NCBI GenBank assembly: GCA_013368445.1
Contig: JAACJO010000038.1
Span: 62,001-126,000 of the forward strand
Length of the DNA stretch: 64,000 bases
Direction of reading: 5' to 3'
Source of the DNA: Leucocoprinus leucothites
Taxonomy: Eukaryota > Basidiomycota > Agaricomycetes > Agaricales > Agaricaceae
This document shows positions 9,322-20,040 of the stretch, piece after piece. A program made the position numbers and the translations under genes. Position 1 is the first letter of the stretch, and each line of letters begins with the position of its first letter. The notes under the pieces were generated by a model that worked only from the letters and a program-made list of their open reading frames with translations, was not told where the DNA came from and ran no database searches.

Positions 9322-12300
9322 AGAGATGGCCTTGGCGATGCCAATACGGATAGAGTAAAGTTCGGCGTCAGTAGACGACGCTCGACCGCTAGCCTGTTTT
9401 GCATGGGACACTTGCCATCTGCTGCGATATAAATGTGCTGCCAAAACCGCCTGAAGGGAACCTACAAGTGGAACAGAAGCATCAGTAACAACCGAAATAC
9501 AGTTACAATCGGAAGAAGAAGAGGAAAAAGCTGAATCGAGAGACGATACATGTTTATACATTTTGTGTTTATCCGAGCGATTGCAGGGGTGAAAGTGAAT
9601 AGAATCAGGAAAGATGTCCATAAGACGAGATCCAGGCTTTGATTCAGGAGCGAATGGAGAGAAGGATTCAGAAAGATGAGAAAGAGAACTATCTACATCG
9701 ATAAGAGGGCCTTTGACTTTAGCTTTTTTGGCCGGAGTGAGAAGGCAAAGCGATTGGGGATGAGGGGAGGAGTTAAGAGAGAAACTATCAGATAGAAGAG
9801 ATCGTAATGCATGATTAGGGGGTAAAGTAGAGACTCGATACAACGAACGAATGGCTAATTTACGAAGATGAAGGTGAATTGGAATAAGTCCAGCAATGCT
9901 TTCAATGCCGCCTGAAGGGGAGGTATGGAAGGCGCCTGTGATCCAAAGAGCTGCGTGTCTTTGCATAGATGATAAGGACTTTAAAAGCGCCTTGTTGCGA
10001 GTGCCTTCAAAGTACCAGAGTCGGAAACCATATGTGGCCACGGGGACAACGCATGACCTGTAGAGCAGACGTTTTTGTAGAGGGAGGAGGCCTCGGGAGG
10101 AATTGCCTAGCATATACATAGCTTTCACTGTGGATAATGCTTTGGTGGAGTAATACCGGACGTGTTCTTGAAAAGATAGTCGACAGTCAAAATAGAAGCC
10201 CAAGTACTGCCATACACATTTGGGATACAGTAGAGGGCCACCGACATCAGATAAATCAAGGGGGGGATTAGAATCGTTATGTTGTTGGGAGAAGTGAAAG
10301 ACCTCAGATTTATCGTGTTCGACGATAAGCCCGAGATTGGTGCAAATGGAGTTAATGATGGAGTAAGCTGATTTGAGGGAAGAGATAGTGTTAGTATAAT
10401 TCTTTGCCTGAGAGATACAAAGCCCATCATCAACAAATGATAAAAGAGATGAAGGGATAGACTGTAAACGAGAGCGTTGATCAAACATGAACATGAGGGG
10501 TGCTAGATAGAGCGCGGATAGAATGGGTGATAGAGCAGAACCTTGCCCAACGCCTACATCTGCGTCATGGGTGTCGGATAGAAAAGTGTTCCACATGAAT
10601 TGAGTGGATCAACCTATGAGGTAGTGTGAAAAGAAGTTAATGAGTTCTGGGGCGAACCCCTGTCGTCGTAGAATGTTAGCAAGTATTTCATGATTTAGGG
10701 AGGGGAAGAATTGGGCGATATCAAAAGCACAGACGCTAGTAATCATACCTTTGGCCCATCCAGCTCGAATAATATGAGTGAGGAATACTCCTGCATCCTC
10801 AGTGGATCGTTGGATAACTCCGCCCATTTGATTAGGATGGAGAACATCTAGAGACACCGCTTCATACTGCATGCAGCGAGCAATCATCTTCTCGATTAAT
10901 TTACCTAAAGTGTTTAGTAGAACAATGGGACGAAACACTTTTGGTGTATCATAGGCCGGTTTATTCGGCTTGGGAATGATGATAGAGACCGAGTCCTTGA
11001 AGTGACTCAGCCAGTAAGAGAGACATACGCATGTGTTAGCAATGAGTATTATGTTTTTGAGGCATTCATTGTGGGTGACAATGGACTTTAGATGTTTCCA
11101 GGAGACGTGATTGGGCCCGGGCGCTGAAGAGTTAGCACATGAAGAAAGGGATTCGGTGAGTTCAAGGACGGAGAAGTTTGCCCAGGAACGAGGGGGAAGG
11201 GATTTCATTTCATTCAGGATGTTGGGGCTTACCGGTCGGCCGGATGCTGAGTTGTATGATGAATGGAGTGCATTCCATAGATCTGGAAGATCATTGCAAG
11301 GGCGTCCTTGAAAGTGGATTCCCTCAACGGCAGGGAGTTTGCGTTGTTTTACCCATTCCATAAGGTCCCAGGGTCGTTTGGTGGTTGACGCAATTTCATG
11401 GATGTGTGCATCAAAGAAAGAACGTTTAGCAGCTCGAATGGCCGCTCTGAATGCCCGCCAGTCTTTATGGTCCTTCGTTCTTCTGTAGGTAAGAAGAGTC
11501 TCAGAGCAGTGGGGGTTCCACCATTCTTTCGACCGGTTAGTAATCCATACAATCTTAGAGTTCGTGTTCCATGATTCGTTAATGATACGAGAAATGGAGT
11601 CAGAGATGTCATTCAAACGAGAAGTAGAGTGAATGTTTGAGCAGTCAAGGGCTGCTAGATGCTCGGAGACTTGGGAAGTGAAAGCCATCTCTTCATCGCT
11701 ATCTTTCGGTATTACGCGTTTTTTATAATTAATGTAATCTGGACGGATTGGAAGGTCCATAATTAAAGGTGCATGATCCGACGGAAGCCTCGAATTAACA
11801 TCAATAATATGGGGGGTGGAAATGTTAGCACAAAAAATGAGATCGATAACCGAATTGTCATGACTTTCGATGGAAGAGAAATGAGTCGGAGATAATGAGG
11901 TCGGTAAAGACCTTGTAAGATTGAAGCCATCTGCCAACTCCGTTAGAGTTATAGCTGACATAGGGACATAAGTAGCTGAAGAGTCCCATTCTGGAGATCG
12001 GCAATTAAAATCTCCTCCCATATAAATAATATTAGGGATGTCGATGAAGTTCGTTGAAAGGAAATTGATCGCTGATGAGGATGAGTCAGAGTATATGTTA
12101 AGTAGATGAATATAGTTACCCTGGTTGAATAGTCCCAAGATTTGTATGTCGCGGTGGTTGACCCACTCTTGTTGAAGAATAGGTCTCATGCGAAGCAAGC
12201 GTCTGTGAACATACGTCAGAGTACGGGGTCGGGGTTCATTGGGCTTGGTAGAGCGGACCATACACAGCCACTCGGGGTGAATAGGAGCACCAATGACATC

Positions 12301-12483
12301 ATCCCCTTCAGGGTTAGTCGTAGAAGGTGCTTTTCGAATGTGATTCCATGGGGGTTCTTGTAGAAAAATGATTTCGAAGTCCAGCTTCTTGGACTCGAGT
12401 ATAGTATCAACCAGGGTATAAGAGCGTCCCACATTTTGCGAATAGATACGAACAGAAGAAATGGGTTTGTTCTTACCAGACAT
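9322..12483 (-). pseudogene. LINE-A ORF2, endonuclease and RT part (copy A3)
   Basis: This encodes the replication enzyme of LINE-A. From the ATG at 12483 (MSGKNKPISS) come an AP-type endonuclease (IYSQNVGRSY, FLQEPPW, YMGGDFNCRSPEWD, SDHAPLIMD), a linker, the RT (FRPIVLLNTLGKLIEKM, CAFDIAQFFPSLNH, GQGSALSPILSALYL, catalytic FVDDG) and the first RNase H blocks (VVTDASVP, TDAELYSI). The order EN-RT-RNase H is that of I/Tad-group LINEs. The only stop is TGA at 10609-10611 after HYLIG, where sister copies have CGA or CAA. ORF2 starts two bases after the ORF1 stop. Confidence 0.93.
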
Positions 12484-12488
12484 ATTTA
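12481..12488 (-). promoter_or_regulatory. ORF1 stop / ORF2 start junction (TAAATATG)
   Basis: In element orientation the ORF1 stop TAA is followed by AT and then the ORF2 ATG. The same eight bases are kept at 19199-19206, 21504-21511, 38907-38914, 44454-44461 and 56526-56533. The spacing suggests that ORF2 is made by termination-reinitiation on the bicistronic RNA. The mechanism is inference from LINEs with similarly tight junctions. Confidence 0.7.
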
Positions 12489-15231
12489 AACAGCAACTCC
12501 GCCACCGGAGCAATTGGAATTGGCGTGAATGGCACGTGCAGTGTGTGATTCAGCGGCTTTGTTAGAGTGCCAAGTTCGGTTGAACCTGTTCCTCCAGAAT
12601 GGACATTTGGTGTCATTTGCGTGATGATTACCTTTGCAGTTCAGGCATTTAAAGTTATCCAGGTGAGGACATGGGGTGCCCTCAGGAGTGGCATCACGGG
12701 GGGGGATTGGATTTAGGGTTGGCCTTACAGCACCAGGCCATGGATCGATGGTTTTCAACACGATGAGGGCCACCACAAATTTGACAGTGTGCGCCAAGGG
12801 CGCAACACGCATGAGTGGGGTGACCCCAGCGCCAACAGTTTCTGCACTGTGCAACACCCGGGTGCATACTGGTAGCATGGATAGTTCTGATGTGTTGACC
12901 GAAGTTGATAGTACGGTTGACCAACGTCTTGGCCTTAGTACCATTCTGGGAGTCCCATATGTCGAACCACATGACAGCTGTGTCCGATTTTGGGGAGGCT
13001 TTCATAATGCGAGGGCGGGCGGCAAGGATAACATTTTCGAACAAAGTAGATTGTCTGAGGGCTTGTTCAACGAATGCAGGGGAAAGGGGGTTGGAGGAAT
13101 TGGCTACCCAATAAGGGACGCCGACAATTTTAAGGAACAATTTAGATTGTGGGAGACGAGGCTCAACGGGGATGGTGTCTCCTAGTTGCCAGGCTTTTTT
13201 AAGCCAGGACTTGATGATTTCAAGGTTGGCAGGAGAAGCGACGCCTGAAGTAGCGATTGATATGCCGTTATACGATTCACGAACTGATTCGACTCGGAGT
13301 TTGGACTGGGCGGCAATGAGACCGCGATTGCAAAATTCTGCTGCCTTGTTAAAGTCCTTAATCCGGTCAGCGATGATGTTTCCCTCGAAAGGGATAAGGA
13401 CTTGACAATGGGTAGGTCCGTGTGTGGTCATTTTAGGTTTAGCACGTGGGGCGCTTGCGGTTGAAGGTTCGGGTGCTTGAGGTTGGGCGCCTCCAAAGCC
13501 TGCCTTGTACATAGCAAGGACTTTATCGTATGATAATTCAGGGAAGGCGAGTATCATTTCTCGCATTTTAACCCCATCAATATTGGGAGAGGAGTTGGAA
13601 GAGGAAGTCGTCGGCTGGACACCCGGTCGGGCGGCATCAGCGAACGACACATTCTTCTTGTTGAAGTGTTCCGTAAGGGGTTTGGTGGATGCCTTACGGT
13701 CGGGAGGGGGAATAGGAGGCGGCATGTCAGAGGCGCTCTTGGGGTTAGGTTTTGATGGCTGAGCCTGGCCATCAAAAGAGGGACGCCCAACTGAGCACTC
13801 GAAGTTTCCATTCCCGTTCATTGGGGTCACGTGATTGGAAGGAGGAGGGGGGGCCCGGGAGACGCAGATAGGACTGGAGGGCTTGGAAGACGTAACGTCA
13901 TTCCTTGCCTTCAGGGAGCCTGACATGGACGAAACGTCACGTGCCTTACCAGAAGACTTAACATCATCCTGGGGGAGGGAGGGGGTGCCCTCGCTGGGAG
14001 GGGCTTGATCGATATTCATTTGGTCATCCTTGATGTGACCTGTAGGATTAGTTTGCCCAACGACAATGCTGGGCGGGAATAGGGGGGTAGGGATGGTGGA
14101 CGGAGAAGGTTTGCGTACCTTTTTTCCCTTCCCTTTGCCCTTAGGAGGGGGGGAAGAGTCTGTCATGGGGATGTCGGAGGGAGGACCGTAGTAATGTCTT
14201 AGCGCATCAATGATGGTGAGACCGCTTTCACCATTAATGGGAAGACGATCCCAGCCTGTTTTGAACATAGTGGAGAGTAAACAATATATTGGTTCCCCCA
14301 TCTGGGGAACCCTTGGGTCTTTTCTGCCAGGCTGTAATCCTAGCGCAGCACGGTGCTTAAAGAAAGTTGTAGCATATTTAAGCGCCTCCAGCGCTTTGAA
14401 AGTAGCTTCACCGACAACAACAGTCTCTTCGGTGGCAGTGTTCAATGGATCCTTAAGATCCGGTAGATGTGGCTGTGCAGGCCTAGGCTCCTGCGGCTGT
14501 GCAGTGATGTTACCAGTGACATCATGTGTGACGTCATTAGTATTAGATGAGCCGGCAAAGAAGGTAGCCGGAGTGCCGGTTGGCACAGCATTTGCTGACT
14601 CAGCGGATCCATGGATTGCATGAGGCAGCCTTGAGGTGGGTGGGGGTCCAAAGAGCCGAATGGCAGGTTCCCCGTTCTTGATAATCCCATCCTCTTGGTC
14701 GCTCCATGCGTCCCCGCGAGAGTGCAAGTTCAGAGGGTCAGGTTTGTTGAGCTCACCAAGAAATCCCTCGCCGAATGGATGGAAGGGAATGGGTGACTTG
14801 AAACCGTTGTATGCGCTCATTGACGTGGTTCTTGAGATGGCTTTGGGTGTAGACTCCAATCCTCTACGGACATCTCGAGCATGGGCCCGTTTGGAACGCA
14901 ATGATGGAGGAGGAGGAGTTCTGAGGGAGGAGTGTGAGGCTGCACGGGAAAGTGCAGCATGTACATTTATGGGAGAGGAAGGGGTTGAAGATCCAGACGA
15001 ATCGGAATCACTCTCACCACTTTCTTCGATGTCAGATCCTGCTCTGGATGAGGCGGCCGACTTGGCATCATTGCAAGCAGAATGTTTAGTTGATTTGATA
15101 GAAAGTGCGGGCGAAATAGAGCGGTCGCGCTTGTAGATAGAGACACGTGTTTCAGTGTTGACGAGGTTGATGGGGTCCGAAGATGGTGGAGGTGTACCCT
15201 TAAGGTCCACCCAATGTAATGGTGCAGTCAT
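12486..15231 (-). pseudogene. LINE-A ORF1 (copy A3), single homopolymer frameshift
   Basis: This is the near-intact gag-like ORF1, about 915 codons from the ATG at 15231 (MTAPLHWVDLKGTPP) to the TAA at 12486. Order: Ser/Glu-rich N-terminus, HPFGEGFLGELNKPD block, DVT repeat, Pro-rich middle with PPPIPPPDRKASTKPL, conserved MREMILAFPELSYDKVLAMYKAGFG, globular KLFLKIVGVPYW to WFDIWDSQNGTKAK, then three CCHC-type knuckles. The frame breaks once, at a run of eight G (12698-12705) where the A5 copy has seven bases, shifting the last 70 codons or so. This could be a real mutation or a base-calling error. Confidence 0.92.
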
Positions 15232-15756
15232 ATCGATAGAATTCGTAGTCAGATTGTATGTAGACACCGTCAAAGAAATCGATGATGGTGGTAAGAGGGA
15301 AAGGAGGATGTGGTTGACACTCTTCTTGTCCTATATCCCTTCTGCACTCAATGGGTACAATGCACTTTCCCTCAGTATGAGTTCCTTGTCAAGTTCTTGA
15401 AAAAGAACCCAGCTGCTTTTGCCTTTACCAATCATGATATGCGTCCACCACTGCCTCAGCTTCTGTGCCTGCCAAATCAAATGAAGGTGAACTATACTCT
15501 TTCATTTTATCTTTTATCTTTTCCTTTGAGTCCGATCTCTGTGTATGACACCTTATTCAATAGTCTCTTTCGAGTCTTTCTTATGTTGCTGGACTAATTG
15601 TGTATAGTCTCTGTCTTAAGCGGTCTTTGACCGCTTTGTGTACCCTAGCTTGCTGTAGCGTACCGTCTGCCTGTAATATTTAGTTGAAAGCGGACTGCAA
15701 TCGAGCACTGCTATATAAATTCATTGATTTAAAAAATAAATAAATAAATAAAAAAA

Positions 15757-16558
15757 AGAACCAGCTAGGAGCGAAAATTCGTGCTCTACAGGATGATAAA
15801 GGTGGTGAATACACGTCCAATGCATTTTTGCAGTTTACCAAGGACTGTGGCATTGAGAGGCATCATTCCACTTGCAATAGGCCCCAGCAGAATGGCATAG
15901 CTAAGAGAGCCAACAGGACTATGGGGGAATGCATTACAGCCATGTTAGCAGAGTCTGGACTCCCTCCCTCATTCTGGGGCCACTGTATTGCTTCTATGGT
16001 CCATGTGTGGAAAAGACTTCCTACAGCTCCTCTCCCCAACACTACACCCTTCCAGGCATTTTTCAAGCGCAAACTGGATGTTTCCCACCCCAGGGTATGG
16101 GGGTGCACTGCCTATGTGCATATACAGTGAGATAAGTGCAATTCCTTACAGCCTCATATTGAAAAATGCGTTTTTATTGGTTATCCAACTGGCTACAAGG
16201 GCTGGCTCTTTTACAACCCCACCACTCGCCAAATTCGCATTTCTGAGCGAGCTGACTTTGATGAGAGGTACTTTCCATGTCTCACAGGGTCCAAACGCGA
16301 CGATGTGCTGTCTTTTGTGCCCCCTGGACCTCCAGCACCTCCTCAATCTTCAAGTAGCTTTTCTCCACCTTTTCCTCCATTTCCTCCATCCTCTGGCTTT
16401 CCACCGCTCTCAGATGAAGGGGGTGATGTTGACCAGCCTCTAGAACGTTGATCTGAGGCTCCTGAGCCACCTAGAGTGCCAGCTCAGCCCCAGCAGCCTC
16501 CAGAGTCTCCCAGTCATGCTCCCAAGTCTGAGGAGTGATCCCTGCCTCCCAGTCCATC
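15757..16558 (+). pseudogene. copia integrase C-terminal part and linker (piece 3)
   Basis: The copia polyprotein resumes after A2. It has the second catalytic Asp of integrase (LQDDKGGEYTSNAF, about 15793) and the region that should hold the catalytic Glu (PQQNGIAKRANRT, about 15880-15918). In copia integrases this reads VAERxNRT; here Lys stands at the Glu position, so the core would be dead even without the stops. There is a TGA at 16128 (HIQ-stop-DKCNS), then the C-terminal CVFIGYPTGYKGW block and a long Pro/Ser linker. The frame ends at the poly-T of E1. Confidence 0.9.
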
Positions 16559-16878
16559 TTTTTTTTTTTTTTTTTTTTTTATATCAAGTGCGACCCCGGA
16601 GGGGTCACCAATTTATAACGTGGTGCGTGATAGCAGTCCGCGCCCAACTACTACAACATGCAGAAAGTACCGCTACCAACCACACATCTACATATGTAGC
16701 TAGGTATAAATACGAGTCCGAAGTCTGCCTAGTACAAACGACATCTTCACGCAGTGGTACATAGTTCGAAATGAAAGCATACTACAATACAAGTCAGGTT
16801 GTTCTGTTTTACCGGCGGATGGAAATGCACGGCATGGATATCTAGGCCCACCACGTAAGGCGCGGGGGTGGACAATGC
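16559..16878 (-). mobile_element. LINE-E copy E1: 3' end of a B-like retroelement
   Basis: This has poly-T 16559-16580, then a 3' UTR in minus orientation whose terminal part (GTTGGGCGCGGACTGCTATCACGCACC, given here in two parts by position 16608-16650) matches LINE-B. A GACCCC/GGGGTC hairpin (16592-16606) lies next to the tail. Upstream of about 16660 it no longer resembles B1 or B2, so it is another subfamily. No coding part is left. The copia LTR follows at 16879 without TSDs on either side. Confidence 0.75.
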
Positions 16879-17180
16879 TGTCAGATGTGCTCTGGACAGT
16901 CTACAAGTATTTGTGATTGATTTGTTGATGTGTGAAGTTAGAGTTGATGCAGAGGTTGCTTAGTCAGTTGTAGATCACCTGACTGGATGTTCAACTCTCC
17001 TGTGGACACTTTCTTGACTCTCAGTCATTTACAGTTGTCCACAGGTGAGTACAAGTCTCTATCTTGTTAATACAGTCATTTACAGTTGTCCACAGATTCC
17101 TGTGTGAGTTGTGAGCTCCCTGGGCAATTTCTCTGGTTTCTAGGACCTCCCACACGTCCCCTGTGTGTCACCTTTTAACA
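16879..17180 (+). repeat. copia LTR (302 bp) at a rearranged junction
   Basis: It begins TGTCAGATGTGC and ends CCTTTTAACA. It matches the LTRs at 36168-36418 and 50343-50660, but includes a second copy of GTCATTTACAGTTGTCCACAG that the 36168 LTR lacks. The flanking 5-mers (AATGC and GAAAT) do not match and the flanks are two different LINEs, so this is not a simple solo LTR. Ectopic recombination or deletion is the likeliest cause. Confidence 0.82.
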
Positions 17181-19201
17181 GAAATAGACTGTAGGTGAAC
17201 ACATTGAACAAACATGAACATGAGAGGCACTAAATAGAGTGTGGATAGTATGGGGGATAAAGTGGAGCCTTGCCCTACACCAACATCTGCGTCATGAGCA
17301 TCGGATAGGAACGTGTCCCACATGAACTGGGTGGATCAACCTATAAGGTAATACGAAAAGAAGTTCATGAGTTCTGGGGTGAACCCCTGGCATTGTAGGA
17401 TGTTAATAAGAATTTCATGATTCAGAGAGGGGAAGAATTGGGCAATATCAAAAGCACAGACACTAGTGATCATACCTTTAGCCCATCCAGCCCAAATAAT
17501 GTGAGTAAGGAATACTCCTGTGTCTTCAGTAGATCGTTGGATAACTCCGCCCATTTGGTTGGGGTGAAGGACGTCTAGAGATACCGCCTCATACTGCATG
17601 CGGCGAGCGATCATTTTCTCGATTAGTTTTCCTAAAGTATTTAGTAGGACAATGGGACGAAATGCTTTTGGTGTATCATAGGCCAGTTTATTCAGCTTGG
17701 GAATGATAATAGAGACTGAGTCCTTGAAATGACTCGGCCAATGAGAGAGATGTACGCACGCATTAGCAATGAGTAGTATGTTTTTGAGACATTCATTGTG
17801 GGCAACGATAGACTTCAAATGTTTCCAGGAGACATGATCAGGCCCAGGTGCTGAAGAATTAGCACATGAAGAGAGAGATTCGGTAAGTTCAAGGGCAGAA
17901 AAGTTAGCCCAAGAGCGGGGGGGAAGGGATTTCATTTCATTCAGAATGTTGGAGCTTACCGGTCAACTGGATGCTGAGTTATACGATGAATGGAGTGCAT
18001 TCCATAGATCCAGAAGGTCATTACAAGGTCATCCTTGGTAGCGGATACCTTCAATGGCAGGGAGTTTGCGTTGTTTGACCCATTCCATAAGGTCCCAGGG
18101 TTGTTTGTTTGTTGAAGTGATTTCATGAATACATTCATCGAAGAAAGAGCATTTGGCAGCTCGAGTAGCTGCTCTGAATGCTTGCCAGTCTTTTCGATCC
18201 TTTGTTCTTCTGTAAGTAAGAAGAGTCTCAGAACAGTGGGGGGACCACCATTCTTTCAACCAGTTAGTAATCCATACAGTTTTAGAATTAATATTCCAAG
18301 ATTCAGAAAAGATTTGAGAAATGGAGTCAGAGATATTGTTCAGACAAGAGGTGGAATGAATGTTCGAACAATCAAGAGCCGCTAGATGCTCAGAGACTTG
18401 AGAAATAAAAGCTGTCTCTTCATTGCTATCTTTTGGCAATACACGTTTTTTATTATTAATAAAATATGGACAAATTGAAAGGTCCATAATCAATGGTGCA
18501 TGATCTGAAGGAAGTCTCAAATTGGCATCAATGACATGGGAGATAGAATTATTGGCACAGAAAATGAGATCAATAACTGAGTTATCATGACTTTTGATGG
18601 GAGAGAAATGGGTTGGAGAAAACATGGTCGGTAATGACCTATTGAGATTATAACAATCTACTAACTCCGTTAGAGTTAACGCAGATAGAGGCACATGAGT
18701 GGTTGAGGGATCCCATTCTGGAGATCGACAATTGAAGTCGCCTCCCATATATACAATGTTAGGAATGTCGATGAAGTTTGTCAAAAGAAAGTTAATCGCC
18801 GACAATGATGAGTCGGAGTATATGTGGATATAGTTACCCTTGTTAAATAATCCCAAGATTTGTATGTCCCAATGATTAACCCATTCCTGTCGAAGGATGG
18901 GTCTCATGTGAAGTAGACGCCTGTGGACATAAGTCATAGTACAGGGTCAGGGGTTGTTAGGCTTGGTAGGTCAAACCATACACAGCCACTCCGGATGAAT
19001 AGGGGCACCTATGACATCATCCCCTTCAGGGTTAGTCATAGAAGATGCTTTGCGTATATGGTTCCAAGGAGGTTCCTGTATAAAAATTATGTCAAAGTCC
19101 AGCTTTTTGGATTCAAGAAAAATGTCAACCAGGAAGTAAGATCGTCCCATGTTTTGTGAATAGATACGAACAGAGGAGATCTGATTGTTCTTACCAGACA
19201 T
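17181..19201 (-). pseudogene. LINE-A ORF2, endonuclease and partial RT (copy A4)
   Basis: This starts at the ATG 19201 (MSGKNNQISS) and runs through the endonuclease (YMGGDFNCRSPEWD, SDHAPLIMD) into the RT (CAFDIAQFFPSLNH). It ends shortly before the FVDD motif at the LTR. Stops include TGA 17336-17338 (after HYLIG) and TGA near 18027 (after YQG, where sisters have Arg-Pro). It cannot make a protein. Confidence 0.88.
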
Positions 19202-19203
19202 AT

Positions 19204-20034
19204 TTAAACCGCAACTCTGCCACCGGAGTGATTGGAATTGGCACGGACAGCATGTGCAGTGCGTGATTTAGCAGCTTTGTTAGAGTGGCAGGTCCAGTCG
19301 AACCTGTTCCTCCAAAATGGACATTTAGTATTGTTTGCATAATGATCACCGTTACAATTAAGGCACTTGAAGTTCTCGAGGTGAGGACATGGGATGCCAT
19401 CAGGGGTAGCATCACGAGGGGGGTTGGATTTGGGGTTGGCCTTGCAACACCAGGCCATGGATCGATGATTCTCGACATGGTGAGGGCCACCACAAATTTG
19501 ACAGCATGCACTGAGGGTGTGACACACATGAGTGGGGTGACCCCACCGCCAGCAGTTCCTGCACTGTGCAACACCAGGATGCATACTGGTAGCATGAATA
19601 GTTCCGATATGTTGGCCGAAGTTAATAGTATGGTTGACCAACGTCTTGGCTTTGGTACCATTTTGGGAGTCCCAGATGTCAAACCACACAACAGCAGTGT
19701 CCGACTTTGGGGAGGCTTTCATGACGTGAGGGCAGGCAGCAAGGATAACATTTTCAAAAAGCAATGACTGGCCAAGGGCTTGTTCGACAAATGCCGGGGA
19801 GAGAGGGTTGGAGGAGTTGGCTACCCAATATGGGATGCCGACGATTTTGAGGAATGATTTAGATTGTGGGAGACGGGGCTCAATAAGGATGGCGTCTCCT
19901 AATTGCCAGGCTTTTTTCAGCCATGATTTGATGGTGTCGAGGTCTGAGGGAGTGGCGACACCCGAGGTGGCGATGGAGATGCCGTTGTATGATTCGTGGA
20001 CAGACTCAACACGAAGTTTAGATTGGGCAGCAGT
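19204..20034 (-). pseudogene. LINE-A ORF1, C-terminal piece (copy A4)
   Basis: This is the last 277 codons of ORF1, from SKLRVESVHESYNG through KSFLKIVGIPYW, WFDIWDSQNGTKAK and the knuckles CRNCWRWGHPTHVC, CQICGGPHHVENH and CLNCNGDHYANNTKC to the TAA at 19204. This part is open. The upstream part of the same ORF is at 28213-30150, on the far side of A5. Confidence 0.9.
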
Positions 20035-20040
20035 CGTCTT

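Larger units (their letters stand above)
6005..15310 (-). mobile_element. LINE-A copy A3, near full length (about 7.0 kb without B1)
   Basis: This is the most complete LINE-A here. It has poly-T (its 3' tail) at 6005-6031, a 3' UTR to 6213, ORF2 12483-6214 and ORF1 15231-12486. The 5' end is at about 15310 (minus strand). TSD: TCCTATATCCCTTCT. Eighteen bases (15311-15328) with no match to the other A 5' ends lie between the 5' end and the right TSD. B1 is inserted in the RNase H part of ORF2. Excluding B1, the only lesions I see are one stop in ORF2 and one extra base in ORF1, so A3 is the youngest-looking A copy. Confidence 0.93.
5902..15756 (+). mobile_element. LINE-A copy A2 (5'-truncated), split by A3
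   Basis: This is a short, 5'-truncated LINE-A on the plus strand: 5902-6005 plus 15329-15756. It starts in the ORF2 tail (RFFPL, then CRCGH, then HHILCY), continues at 15329 through FPQYEFLVKFLKKN to the 3' UTR, and ends in an A-rich tail with TAAA repeats (15731-15756). It is flanked by the 14-bp TSD in copia integrase. A3 interrupts it at 6005 with its own 15-bp TSD, TCCTATATCCCTTCT (5991-6005 and 15329-15343). Confidence 0.9.

Noticed and set aside
12698..12705. Programmed frameshift at the G/C run in LINE-A ORF1
   Set aside because: A5 has one base fewer and is in frame, and no slippery heptamer or following structure is apparent. Mutation or sequencing error is simpler.
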